Assembly: GCA_049965975.1 (NCBI GenBank)
Contig: JBMFVN010000005.1
Coordinates: forward strand, 1-19,477
DNA from: JAGDXZ01 sp049965975
GTDB lineage: Archaea; Micrarchaeota; Micrarchaeia; Micrarchaeales; CABMGC01
DNA: 19,477 nucleotides
Direction of reading: 5' to 3'
Shown here one piece after another: positions 1 through 6,319 of this stretch. How positions within the stretch are numbered: the first letter of the stretch is position 1; each line of letters begins with the position of its first letter. The position numbers and the translations under genes were made by a program. The notes below the pieces were generated by a model. That model was not told where the DNA came from. It made no database searches and saw only the letters and a list, made by a program, of their open reading frames with translations.

Positions 1-263
1 CTTCTGTTGCCTTTTGCCTAGTGCCTAACGGCACTGTAATGACTTCTCCGACCTGCCCAGGCGTTCTAGGAGTAACAAGTAATGCATCATTGAACAGCGG
101 CCAAGTCACTACAGTTGTTTTTACGGACCCTACTGGCAAAATAATACCCACAAAGGTAGGCGCTACGTTAATTGGACAGATATGGGCAGTATACAATACC
201 TCTTCTTCAAACAGCACTATTTCCGAAATAGGTACTGTAATCAGCAAAATAACAAGAAGTTAG
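1..263 (+). CDS. 3' end of an unrecognised protein, truncated by the window edge
   Basis: The frame is open from the first bases of the window to a TAG at 261-263, so this is the last ~87 residues of a longer protein. A GTG at 21 is unlikely to be the true start because the frame continues upstream without a stop. The visible part is rich in Ser, Thr, Asn, Gly and Val, with beta-strand-like alternation and an NSTIS-type sequon, and it ends in a basic KITRS. That composition fits an exported or cell-surface beta protein, but no family is recognised. No hydrophobic anchor is visible at the C-terminus. A gene-free stretch follows. Confidence 0.5.
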   Translation, partial: SVAFCLVPNGTVMTSPTCPGVLGVTSNASLNSGQVTTVVFTDPTGKIIPTKVGATLIGQIWAVYNTSSSNSTISEIGTVISKITRS

Positions 264-350
264 CAAACATGAGAACAACGATGCAACAGCCAATGCCACA
301 TAATCGTAAGTTTGGAGCTTCGGCTCTATCCGCAAATACGGTTGATATAA

Positions 351-358
351 TATATAAA
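351..358 (+). promoter_or_regulatory. Strong TATA box (TATATAAA) of the candidate small RNA
   Basis: The octamer TATATAAA lies in an AT-rich run followed by AGGGG, a near-ideal archaeal box A. About 25 bases downstream it predicts a start near 378-382. The next protein gene starts only at 540, so this promoter is not well placed for it. It fits better with the hairpin cluster at 380-449. Confidence 0.45.
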
Positions 359-379
359 AGGGGCACAGTTCATAAGGTT

Positions 380-449
380 TTACGGCTGTAAAGCCTAAAA
401 AAGCAGGCGAAATGCCTGATAGAACAGGTAACAAAAACGACTGTTTTTT
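380..449 (+). ncRNA. Candidate small RNA: three hairpins and a U-run
   Basis: Three stem-loops follow the TATA box at the expected start distance. The first is GGCT/AGCC closing a GTAA (GNRA-type) tetraloop at 384-395. The second is CAGGC/GCCTG with loop GAAAT at 404-418. The third is AACAG/CTGTT (423-427 with 441-445), running straight into six T at 444-449, like an intrinsic or oligo-T archaeal terminator. No convincing reading frame lies here. I see no box C/D motifs and no clear H/ACA or kink-turn signature, so the class is unknown. It could also be an untranslated leader or a decayed gene. The rest of this gene-free stretch, 264-350 and 450-500, shows nothing recognisable. Confidence 0.35.
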
Positions 450-501
450 GTTTGACGTCAGCGATCAACCGAATATTATCATAGAGCCGTGCTTTAAGAG
501 C

Positions 502-514
502 TTTTATTATTTTA
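502..514 (+). promoter_or_regulatory. Probable TATA box of the AIM24-family gene
   Basis: An AT-rich TTTATTATTTTA segment lies about 30 bases before the ATG at 540. It predicts a short leader that includes the GTGAT ribosome binding site at about 531-535. Confidence 0.3.
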
Positions 515-539
515 TGCTTGCAATGCTTAGTGTGATATC

Positions 540-1232
540 ATGCAGTATACGATTGTAGGGGAAAACATGCAGGCCCTCAAGCTTACGCTCAGCGAGGGCG
601 ACGTGGTTTATGCTGACGCAGGCAAGCTGATAAGCAAGCACGAAAACATAAAAATGGTCCCAAGGATGAAAGGAGGCATACTGGGAGCAATGGAAAGAAA
701 GATAGTAGGAGCCTCTGCGTTTGTCACCGACTTTCAGGTCGAGCCTGGCTCAAACGAAGGCGATTTGCTTCTCGGAGGCATACTTCCTGGCAAGGTGTTT
801 CCAATAGAGCTGCAAGCCAATGAGCAGTTTCTTGCTGAAGACAAGGCATTCCTTGCGGCAACCGATTCAGTAAAGTTTTCTGTAGAAGCTGTAAACGTCA
901 GCGCGGCGCTTTTTGGCGGCGCTGGCTTCTTCCTGCAAAGGTTTGTCGGCCCGGGCATCGTGTTCTTGCATGTTACAGGCAATATAGTAGTGCACCAGCT
1001 TGACGGCACGAAGCCGCTCGAGGTAGACCCGAGGCACATCGCCGGATTTGACGCTGGAATAAGCTACAAGATAACCTTTGTCGACAACATAAAAAGCGCG
1101 CTATTCTCAGGGGTTGGCATATTCCTTGCAAGATTCGACGGAAAGGGCAGGGTCATAACGCACACTGTGTCAAGGTACAAGCTGTCTTCCGAGATTTACC
1201 TTGAAGGAGAGGCGCTAAACCCCAAAAAGTAG
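540..1232 (+). CDS. AIM24 / TIGR00266 family protein
   Basis: The 230-residue product matches the AIM24 (former DUF124, TIGR00266) family in length and pattern. These are glycine-rich beta-sandwich proteins of unclear biochemical role. Recognisable family stretches are GGILGAMERKIVGAS (about residues 45-59), the LGGILPGKVFPIEL region, a central GGAGFFLQRFVGPGIVFL block near 126-143, and the repeated SGVGIFLARFDGKGRV block near 190-205. No signal peptide or membrane helix is evident. The ATG is preceded by GTGAT. The stop codon directly abuts that of the convergent DUF655 gene, leaving no intergenic base. Family assignment is firm; a specific function cannot be given. Confidence 0.88.
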   Translation: MQYTIVGENMQALKLTLSEGDVVYADAGKLISKHENIKMVPRMKGGILGAMERKIVGASAFVTDFQVEPGSNEGDLLLGGILPGKVFPIELQANEQFLAEDKAFLAATDSVKFSVEAVNVSAALFGGAGFFLQRFVGPGIVFLHVTGNIVVHQLDGTKPLEVDPRHIAGFDAGISYKITFVDNIKSALFSGVGIFLARFDGKGRVITHTVSRYKLSSEIYLEGEALNPKK

Positions 1233-1805
1233 TTAGGTCTTGTATGGCCTTGTAAGTATGTAGAACCTGCTGCCTCCCTTGAGCTCTTCTATCACGCGCT
1301 CAGTAAGCAGCTTCACAGGATCTTGCAACAATGGCACTCGCTTTGTCAGATCATCAAAGCTCTCAAATTCCTTTTCTTCCCTTGCAGCTATTATGGCCTC
1401 AAGATGCTTCTTGCCTATGCCTGGCAGAAGCTCCAAGGCGTGTAGCCTTATGTTCAAAGGGCCTGCAGTATTGAATATTCTTACAAACCTGCTTTCATTC
1501 TGCCTTATTATGTTTGCAACAGCTATCGGCAATTCGTTCTTGGCAGGCTCTGTGAGGTCGTTGTATGTTATCCTTGACTTTATCTGCAGCACCTTGTCCC
1601 TGTCGCCCTTGCCGATGTATACGCGCTCACCTATCTTTATGTCTGTAGTTTTTGTAACAACTTCAAGGAGGGTGAACTTGCCTTCTCCAACAAGCTGGGC
1701 TATGGGCTCTGAGTGCAGCGAAGAAGACTTGCCAGTAGGCAAAAAGTCAAGAACATACGCATATTCCTCAAGCTCTTCGTTTGCTTCCTGTTCCATTTGA
1801 ACCAT
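1233..1805 (-). CDS. DUF655 family protein with helix-hairpin-helix
   Basis: This is an archaeal DUF655 protein. The N-terminal part (EEYAYVLDFLPTGK) leads into an OB/S1-like segment containing GERVYIGKGDRDKV. Next comes a helix-hairpin-helix signature, LELLPGIGKKHLEAIIAARE, typical of sugar-phosphate backbone binding, so nucleic acid binding is likely. It lies just downstream of rpoF, the conserved archaeal order rpoF-DUF655 (often followed by ksgA, absent here). The frame extends upstream to a TTG at 1847 inside rpoF, but that is an unlikely start. ATG 1805 and ATG 1796 both follow an AAAGGGG tract; 1796 has the better spacing and 1805 is given as the longer plausible form. Known context suggests a role in transcription or rRNA processing; the exact role is unknown. 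Confidence 0.85.
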   Translation of the reverse strand: MVQMEQEANEELEEYAYVLDFLPTGKSSSLHSEPIAQLVGEGKFTLLEVVTKTTDIKIGERVYIGKGDRDKVLQIKSRITYNDLTEPAKNELPIAVANIIRQNESRFVRIFNTAGPLNIRLHALELLPGIGKKHLEAIIAAREEKEFESFDDLTKRVPLLQDPVKLLTERVIEELKGGSRFYILTRPYKT

Positions 1806-1818
1806 GCCCCTTTCATAG

Positions 1819-2160
1819 CTACTTGCCTTTCCTGTACTTCTCGACAATCTTCATTATCTCGCTTACGCGCTCTTCATCTATTGGCTTCTTCTCAATTATA
1901 AGCACCTGCTTAAGCTGCTCCACGTTTATGGGCATTATGTCTACTATCTTTGCCGCAGTTGCTGCACTAAGGTCAAGAGCCGTAAGCTCGCTCTTCATCT
2001 CCTTCGCCTTCTCGGCGCTTAGAGTCTTGAACTTGCTGGCGTGCTCGTAGGCCAACTTTTGAACGTAGCCTAGCTCGCTGCCTTCCTTCTTCCTCTTTTC
2101 AAGTATTTCGTATGCTTCTGAAAGCGTTACTGGCTCCTTTTGACCAACATCAAGAGGCAT
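1819..2160 (-). CDS. rpoF: DNA-directed RNA polymerase subunit F (Rpo4)
   Basis: This 113-residue protein is the archaeal homologue of eukaryotic Rpb4. It pairs with Rpo7 to form the stalk of RNA polymerase, which aids open-complex formation and RNA binding. Family features are the PVTLSEAYEIL start, the KLAYEHASKFKTL helix, and the C-terminal HRDC-like part with DIMPINVEQLKQVLIIEKKPIDEE. ATG 2160 is chosen because GGTG (2166-2169) sits five bases upstream and a TATA box lies at 2194-2201. The upstream in-frame codon at 2175 would precede the ribosome binding site. The downstream DUF655 gene begins about 13-22 bases after the stop, indicating one transcript. Confidence 0.92.
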   Translation of the reverse strand: MPLDVGQKEPVTLSEAYEILEKRKKEGSELGYVQKLAYEHASKFKTLSAEKAKEMKSELTALDLSAATAAKIVDIMPINVEQLKQVLIIEKKPIDEERVSEIMKIVEKYRKGK

Positions 2161-2190
2161 AAATACACCTATCAATATTAGTCAACATAA

Positions 2191-2201
2191 AAGATATATA
2201 A
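2191..2201 (-). promoter_or_regulatory. TATA box of rpoF-DUF655
   Basis: Read on the minus strand the segment is TTATATATCTT. It lies about 35 bases upstream of the rpoF ATG at 2160. The predicted start near 2172 leaves a short leader with GGTG. Confidence 0.6.
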
Positions 2202-2264
2202 CGTTTGTTTAGCTGCTCTCACTGGCTTGGCTGTCTGCTTGCTCTTTTATTTTTTAGGAATAGA

Positions 2265-2302
2265 TTCGGGCAGCGGGTGGAGGTATAATAAGCATGCCCG
2301 AA
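2265..2302 (-). ncRNA. Candidate structured RNA: 8-bp stem with ACCTCC loop
   Basis: TTCGGGCA and TGCCCGAA form a perfect 8-bp inverted repeat around a 22-base loop. On the minus strand a box-A-like element (TATTTATATTTG, 2323-2336) lies so that transcription would start at about 2304, almost exactly at the stem. The minus-strand loop carries ACCTCC, the anti-Shine-Dalgarno sequence. No T-run follows on the minus strand, so the RNA may instead be a long upstream leader of rpoF. On the plus strand the loop reads GGAGGT ahead of a seven-codon ATG frame at 2294, an alternative but weaker explanation. Confidence 0.3.
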
Positions 2303-2322
2303 CAAATAGTATTGTAAACAAT

Positions 2323-2336
2323 CAAATATAAATACT
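2323..2336 (-). promoter_or_regulatory. Minus-strand TATA box upstream of the 2265-2302 hairpin
   Basis: On the minus strand this reads AAGTATTTATATTTG-like, a good box A. It is more than 160 bases from rpoF, which has its own nearer TATA box, so it may serve a separate short transcript. The adjacent segment ATTGTAAACAAT is a short dyad that could be an operator. Confidence 0.35.
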
Positions 2337-2382
2337 TGCCCTTTTGTTCAAATTTATACAAAGATATTTGTTATTTTGAAAA

Positions 2383-3456
2383 TTATGCTCCCTGGGGCAC
2401 GCTCCATACTATGGTGTTGTACTCTTTTGCAGTGTCAATGCTGCGAATCGGCAAAGAGCCTATGAGAACGCGCTCAGCTGTTGCATGCTTCATCTTTATG
2501 TTATGCTTCTTGAACAGGGATTTGTGATAAGCTATGTCGCGCCTCAGCGCAGTCTTGTAGTCGTCGAAGGCGCCAAGGGTGAAGAAATCGTAGGTGCCAA
2601 TGAGCGGCGCGCAGATAAGGTACCTGCTCACTAGTGAATCCTTGTCGTCGCTCATGAAAGCCTTTCTTGCCTGCGCAGATGCTGCTTCGTAGCCGTCCCT
2701 TGGCTGGTACTTTGTAAAGAAAGACATGAGCACAAAAAGCCTTTGCGGAGGCATGGTTATAGTAAGCCTCTTCACGTAGCCGCTTTTGAGCAGCTTGTTG
2801 AAAGAATAAGCAACTGTGTTGAAGTGCATGCCAAGCCTGCGCGACATTTCCTGGAATGACATCCTTGAATTCTCGTTGAGCAGCTTTAGCATTTCCTTAT
2901 CCCTTTGCTTTATCTGCAGCTTATCTATAAGCTCGTTGCGTACCGGGAAAAAGCCTAGCTGCCTGTGTACTACCCACGAGGACTGCCAGGTGACGCCGTA
3001 TTTGGCAAGCTCTATTTGCATGCTCTTGTCCCAGTGCGCATATTCCATGTTGTTCAGAGACATCGCGTAAACCAGCAGGTCGTAGTCGCCTTTTGTTACA
3101 ACAACGCCCTGCGGAATGTAAGAAGCGCTGAAAATCTTCAGCAGCTCGTCGTCGCTCGGCTTCTCGTCGAGCTTTACTGCAATCAGGTGCGTGCTTGAAA
3201 TTCCAAGCTTCTGCTCGTCTGGCTCGAACGTGTACCTTATGCCCAGCTTGCTTTCAAGCTGCCTAAGCTTCTTGGCAACTGTGGCCCTTGAAACCCCGGT
3301 TGCTTTAGAAAGCTCAGATATAGACACACGGGCATTCTCAGAAATCTGCCTTAGAATTTTTCTTGCCTCTACACTGTACTCGTCATTGAAACGGCTGTGA
3401 AACACATATACGGGCTCCACGACAACACTTCTCAATTTAACAAACGTCAGCAACAT
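2383..3456 (-). CDS. Lrp/AsnC-like regulator with two winged-helix domains
   Basis: The 357-residue product holds two Lrp-type helix-turn-helix units. The first is at about residues 29-72 (RKILRQISENARVSISELSK and ATGVSRATVAKKLRQL). The second is at about 181-230 (DKEMLKLLNENSRMSFQEMS and RRLGMHFNTVAYSFNKLLKSG). Each is followed by about 90-110 residues of alpha/beta sequence, loosely RAM-like in position. A classic Lrp is ~150 residues with one HTH, so this is a tandem arrangement. ATG 3456 is chosen over the ATGs at 3477 and 3474 because those lie within the TATA box at 3475-3484, which predicts a leaderless start at 3456. It is divergent from the EamA transporter, a layout typical of a local regulator. 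DNA binding is well supported; ligand and targets are unknown. Confidence 0.8.
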   Translation of the reverse strand: MLLTFVKLRSVVVEPVYVFHSRFNDEYSVEARKILRQISENARVSISELSKATGVSRATVAKKLRQLESKLGIRYTFEPDEQKLGISSTHLIAVKLDEKPSDDELLKIFSASYIPQGVVVTKGDYDLLVYAMSLNNMEYAHWDKSMQIELAKYGVTWQSSWVVHRQLGFFPVRNELIDKLQIKQRDKEMLKLLNENSRMSFQEMSRRLGMHFNTVAYSFNKLLKSGYVKRLTITMPPQRLFVLMSFFTKYQPRDGYEAASAQARKAFMSDDKDSLVSRYLICAPLIGTYDFFTLGAFDDYKTALRRDIAYHKSLFKKHNIKMKHATAERVLIGSLPIRSIDTAKEYNTIVWSVPQGA

Positions 3457-3474
3457 AATTGAAATAAAATGCAT

Positions 3475-3484
3475 CATTTATAAG
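3475..3484. promoter_or_regulatory. TATA element shared by divergent regulator and transporter
   Basis: The segment reads CATTTATAAG on plus and CTTATAAATG on minus, so it can act as a box A in either direction. On minus it sits about 24 bases from ATG 3456 (leaderless Lrp-like gene). On plus it predicts a start near 3507 and a ~23-base leader for the transporter. A regulator bound here could control both genes. Confidence 0.45.
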
Positions 3485-3529
3485 CATGAGCCTGCATTTG
3501 AGTTATTGAAATAAAATAAAAGTGGAAGC

Positions 3530-4807
3530 ATGAACATAAAGCTTTTGGCAAATACCTATCTTGTCCTCGCTTTGATACTCGGGGCGATGACCCCGGTAAT
3601 GCTAGACATAGCAAGCAGCCTGAATATATCAGAGTTCCTCTTCTTTGCCTATGGCATAGGTGCTGCTACAGCGCTTGCTGTGCTGTTTGCAACTGGCAGG
3701 AAGGAAAGGCTTATGCAATATGTGAAAAACCCTAGGTCGTTCGCCATGATAGCGCTGATAGGCCTGCTCAACTACGCCTTCCTGGAATTCGGGCTAACTT
3801 ATGCCGAGAAATTCATAAGCGCTTCTCTCGCCACAGTTGTCTACAGGTCATACCCGTTGCTTATGCTTATCTTCTTGCCGACAATACTTAGGGAAAAAGT
3901 CACAAAGTACCAGGTAGTGGCGCTCTCTTTGGGCCTTGTAGGCATATACTTTGCATTTACTGGAGGCTCTTTGGGCTTTGTTGCAATGGGCAACGCTTCA
4001 ATGGTCCTGCTCGTTGTAATAGTGGCATTAGCAAGCGCCCTTGCCACTGTGCTTGTCAAGAAGTATTCATTTGACATGATAACTGGCATGTTCATATTCA
4101 ATCTCGCCAACATGCTTCTTTTCGGGGCTGCAACACTCGCCAGCGGCTTGCCTCTTTCGTTGTTTGCGGCAAAGGATCTTGTAGCCCTGCTTTACATAGG
4201 CATAGTTTACAATGTCTTCGTTGGCTTCATGTATTACAGCGCCTTCCGCATGCTCAAATCCACATTCGTGGCAAACGTCTATTTCCTGTCGCCTTTCATA
4301 ACAATACTGTTCGCCAACCTTATTCTTGGCGAGGCCGTGCTGCCTTATTACCTGCTAATAGCAGGCCTTGTCGCTGTGGGCATTATAATACAAAAGTTCG
4401 ACGTGCTCGGCGGAACATATATCAGGAAAAACAAGAGCAAGAATACAGGAAGGTATGCCCTCTTTGACGTGACAAGCGCCTTCGTTAACACAAAAGATGA
4501 CACTATATACAAGGCAATAAGCAGCGGTGGCAGGGTGCTTGCAATAAATGCACGAGGAACTCCAAGAAGCGCAATAGAAAAAGCGATAAGTGCAATACAG
4601 CAGAGCGATGTGCTGGTTTATGCTGATTACCACAAAAGGGTCAAAGACGAGGAAAAGTCTTTCGTAAGAGAAGTTGTGGGCGCTAAGGAAAAGGACAGCG
4701 TCATAATGTGTGCAGGACCGCAGGACCTCGCCGAAAGCACGATAGACACGCTATCGAAATTGCCAGAACTTGACGTCCAGGAGTACGACGGTGCCAACGC
4801 GCAATAG
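3530..4807 (+). CDS. EamA/DMT-superfamily transporter with extra C-terminal domain
   Basis: The first ~290 residues show ten hydrophobic segments in two five-helix halves, typical of EamA drug/metabolite exporters. Segments lie near 6-26, 33-55, 71-88, 96-118, 124-142, 154-175, 183-203, 214-236, 244-262 and 268-287. Helices 4-5 carry the usual ATVVYRSYPLLMLIF and EKVTKYQVVALSLGLVGIY pattern. An EamA protein usually ends here (~300 residues), but this one runs about 130 residues further as a soluble domain beginning near GRYALFDVTSAFV. It has alternating helices and strands (for example VLVYADYHKRV, DSVIMCAGPQDLAE), and I recognise no family for it. The ATG follows AGTGGAAG. The substrate is unknown; the divergent Lrp-like gene hints at a small metabolite such as an amino acid. 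Confidence 0.82.
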   Translation: MNIKLLANTYLVLALILGAMTPVMLDIASSLNISEFLFFAYGIGAATALAVLFATGRKERLMQYVKNPRSFAMIALIGLLNYAFLEFGLTYAEKFISASLATVVYRSYPLLMLIFLPTILREKVTKYQVVALSLGLVGIYFAFTGGSLGFVAMGNASMVLLVVIVALASALATVLVKKYSFDMITGMFIFNLANMLLFGAATLASGLPLSLFAAKDLVALLYIGIVYNVFVGFMYYSAFRMLKSTFVANVYFLSPFITILFANLILGEAVLPYYLLIAGLVAVGIIIQKFDVLGGTYIRKNKSKNTGRYALFDVTSAFVNTKDDTIYKAISSGGRVLAINARGTPRSAIEKAISAIQQSDVLVYADYHKRVKDEEKSFVREVVGAKEKDSVIMCAGPQDLAESTIDTLSKLPELDVQEYDGANAQ

Positions 4808-4810
4808 CAA

Positions 4811-4822
4811 GCGCATATTTAT
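4811..4822 (+). promoter_or_regulatory. TATA box of the MoxR-type ATPase gene
   Basis: GCATATTTATTT lies about 35 bases before ATG 4852, just after the transporter stop. It predicts a short leader that includes AGGTT as ribosome binding site. Confidence 0.45.
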
Positions 4823-4851
4823 TTTTGCATGTTGCATAAGCAATAGGTTAT

Positions 4852-5760
4852 ATGGACCCGAAAGAAGCCTTTGAGGCCATACGCTCAGAAGTCGCAAAGG
4901 AAATAGCTGGCAACGAAGAAACAATAGAGCTAATGTTTATCGCGCTTCTTGCGAACGGCCACGCGCTGCTTGAAGGAGTTCCAGGAGTTGCAAAAACTAC
5001 CATGGCCAAGGCGCTCGCCGATACGATAAAGGCAGATTTCAAAAGGATACAGGGTACGCCTGACCTAGAGCCAAGGGACATTGTGGGCTATACATACCTA
5101 GATGGAAACGAGGTAAAGATTGCAAAAGGGCCGATATTCACAAACATGCTGCTTGTAGATGAGCTTAACAGAATGCAGCCTAAGACAATGAGCGCTTTTC
5201 TCGAAACACTTGCCGAAAGGCAAGTGACAATAGGCAACGCTACTCTGGACCTGCCTCAGCCTTTCGTAGCATATGCAACGCAAAACCCGCTCAACATAGA
5301 AGGCACTGTGCCTTTGCCTAAGGTGCTGGCAGACAGGTTCCTGCTCAGAATAGAAGTAGGCTACGTAAGCCAGGAAGAGGAGAAGCAGATGCTCAGGCTC
5401 AAGGAGCAGAACAGTAATTACAAACCCAAGCAGATAATAAGCACAGAAGACGTTTTGCAGATGCAAAAAGACATAAACGGCGTTGCAATGCCTGATGACG
5501 TTGCCGATTACATAACAAAGCTTGTTGCCGCGACAAGGACAGATATACACGTAATAATGGGGGCAAGCCCAAGGGCAGATATAGCTTTCATGCAGTGCGG
5601 AAAGGCAAGGGCGCTAATACACGGCAGGCAGGAAGTCAGCATAGAAGACATAAAGGAGCTTGCGAAGCCTGTGCTGAGCCACAGGATTGTAGTAAGGGCC
5701 ACAGGAGGCATAGGTGTAAAGGGCGTAATCGATGGGCTTATAGCCACGCTCGGCAAATAA
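4852..5760 (+). CDS. MoxR-type AAA+ ATPase
   Basis: This 302-residue MoxR-family AAA+ ATPase is probably a chaperone-like ATPase that remodels or inserts metals into partner proteins. Visible motifs are Walker A GVPGVAKT (42-49), Walker B LLVDE (100-104), sensor 1 ATQNP (142-146), the family block GTVPLPKVLADRF (151-163) with its arginine, and the sensor-2-like GASPRADIAF near residue 240. Length and motif order are normal for the family. MoxR genes usually sit beside DUF58 or von Willebrand factor A genes. None is present here: the preceding gene is a transporter, and the next is a pilin-like membrane protein after a repeat-rich gap. Its client cannot be inferred from the neighbourhood. Confidence 0.93.
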   Translation: MDPKEAFEAIRSEVAKEIAGNEETIELMFIALLANGHALLEGVPGVAKTTMAKALADTIKADFKRIQGTPDLEPRDIVGYTYLDGNEVKIAKGPIFTNMLLVDELNRMQPKTMSAFLETLAERQVTIGNATLDLPQPFVAYATQNPLNIEGTVPLPKVLADRFLLRIEVGYVSQEEEKQMLRLKEQNSNYKPKQIISTEDVLQMQKDINGVAMPDDVADYITKLVAATRTDIHVIMGASPRADIAFMQCGKARALIHGRQEVSIEDIKELAKPVLSHRIVVRATGGIGVKGVIDGLIATLGK

Positions 5761-5802
5761 TAAAAATGCGACAGGGTTCTGTACGCACAGCTCGACTAAT
5801 CG

Positions 5803-5895
5803 CGGCCGAATAGGTTTTGTTGAAAAGTCAAATTTTGTTGATAAAGTCTTAAAACGCTAAAAAGTCGAACTAAATCAACAAAACCGGCCGAATAG
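5803..5895. repeat. Composite direct and inverted repeats upstream of pilin-like operon
   Basis: CGGCCGAATAG occurs twice as a direct repeat, at 5803-5813 and 5885-5895. Overlapping it, GGTTTTGTTGA (5813-5823) and TCAACAAAACC (5875-5885) form a perfect 11-bp inverted repeat. Between them AAAGTC recurs at 5824-5829, 5843-5848 and 5861-5866, spaced 19 and 18 bases, and TTTTGTTGA appears again at 5833-5841. The array ends just before a TATA box. It may be an operator array, a duplication scar or a recombination site; no transposase or integrase is nearby. Confidence 0.6.
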
Positions 5896-5900
5896 AAAAC

Positions 5901-5910
5901 TATTTAAATA
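5901..5910 (+). promoter_or_regulatory. TATA box (TATTTAAATA) of the 5942-9366 gene cluster
   Basis: TATTTAAATA is a standard archaeal box A. A start about 25 bases downstream falls near 5930, leaving the GAGAGTGAT ribosome binding site just before GTG 5942. The repeat array ends six bases upstream. Confidence 0.55.
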
Positions 5911-5941
5911 CTCAACTAAATATAGATTAGAGAGTGATAAT

Positions 5942-6316
5942 GTGAAACTGCCAAACATAAAAGCAATATTGTACCTGCTTTCAGCGATAGGCATAATTAC
6001 AAGCTTTGTTGCTGCGCAGTCGGCGCTACAGTCGTCAGTGCAATCCACGCTTTGCGGCATAGTCAATTTTGTAAAGGCAATAGTAGGAGTGCTTGCAGTA
6101 GTGCTTATCATACTGGGCGGAGTGCTTTATGCGGTTGGTCACTTCCTTCCAGCTACTGGCCAAGTCAGGCAAAGCATACAAGGCTGGGCGATGGGAATGA
6201 TATTCGCAGCAATAGTTGCAATAGTTCTCTTCATAGTAGCACAGCCACTTGTTACAATGATAGGCGGATTTGGCTCTGCTGCCGGTGGAACTAGCCCATC
6301 TTCGATAACTTGCTGA
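5942..6316 (+). CDS. TrbC/VirB2-like small membrane protein
   Basis: The 124-residue product has a likely signal peptide (residues 1-25, ending VAA before QSA). Two hydrophobic segments follow, at about 38-66 (with VIILGGVLYAVGHFLP-like pattern) and 83-107, joined by a short polar loop (TGQVRQSIQGWAMG). The tail is glycine/serine rich and ends in Cys; the other Cys is C38. This architecture and the GGxLY-loop-G pattern resemble the TrbC/VirB2 pilin-like family found in some DPANN archaea, but the assignment rests on pattern only. The start is GTG 5942 after GAGTGAT; the overlapping ATG at 5940 is followed at once by a stop. The next gene starts three bases after the stop, so the two are probably coupled. 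Confidence 0.6.
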   Translation: MKLPNIKAILYLLSAIGIITSFVAAQSALQSSVQSTLCGIVNFVKAIVGVLAVVLIILGGVLYAVGHFLPATGQVRQSIQGWAMGMIFAAIVAIVLFIVAQPLVTMIGGFGSAAGGTSPSSITC

Positions 6317-6319
6317 TGA

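Noticed and set aside
182..434. Short frames on both strands at 182-434
   Set aside because: They overlap the end of the first gene and the TATA box plus hairpin cluster, lack good ribosome binding sites and resemble no protein; an RNA gene explains the region better.
5595..5813. 72-codon frame overlapping the end of the MoxR gene
   Set aside because: Out-of-frame shadow of the MoxR C-terminus that runs into the repeat array.
5803..5895. CRISPR-like or mobile-element ends
   Set aside because: Only two copies of the direct repeat, no regular spacers, and no cas, transposase or integrase gene in the window.
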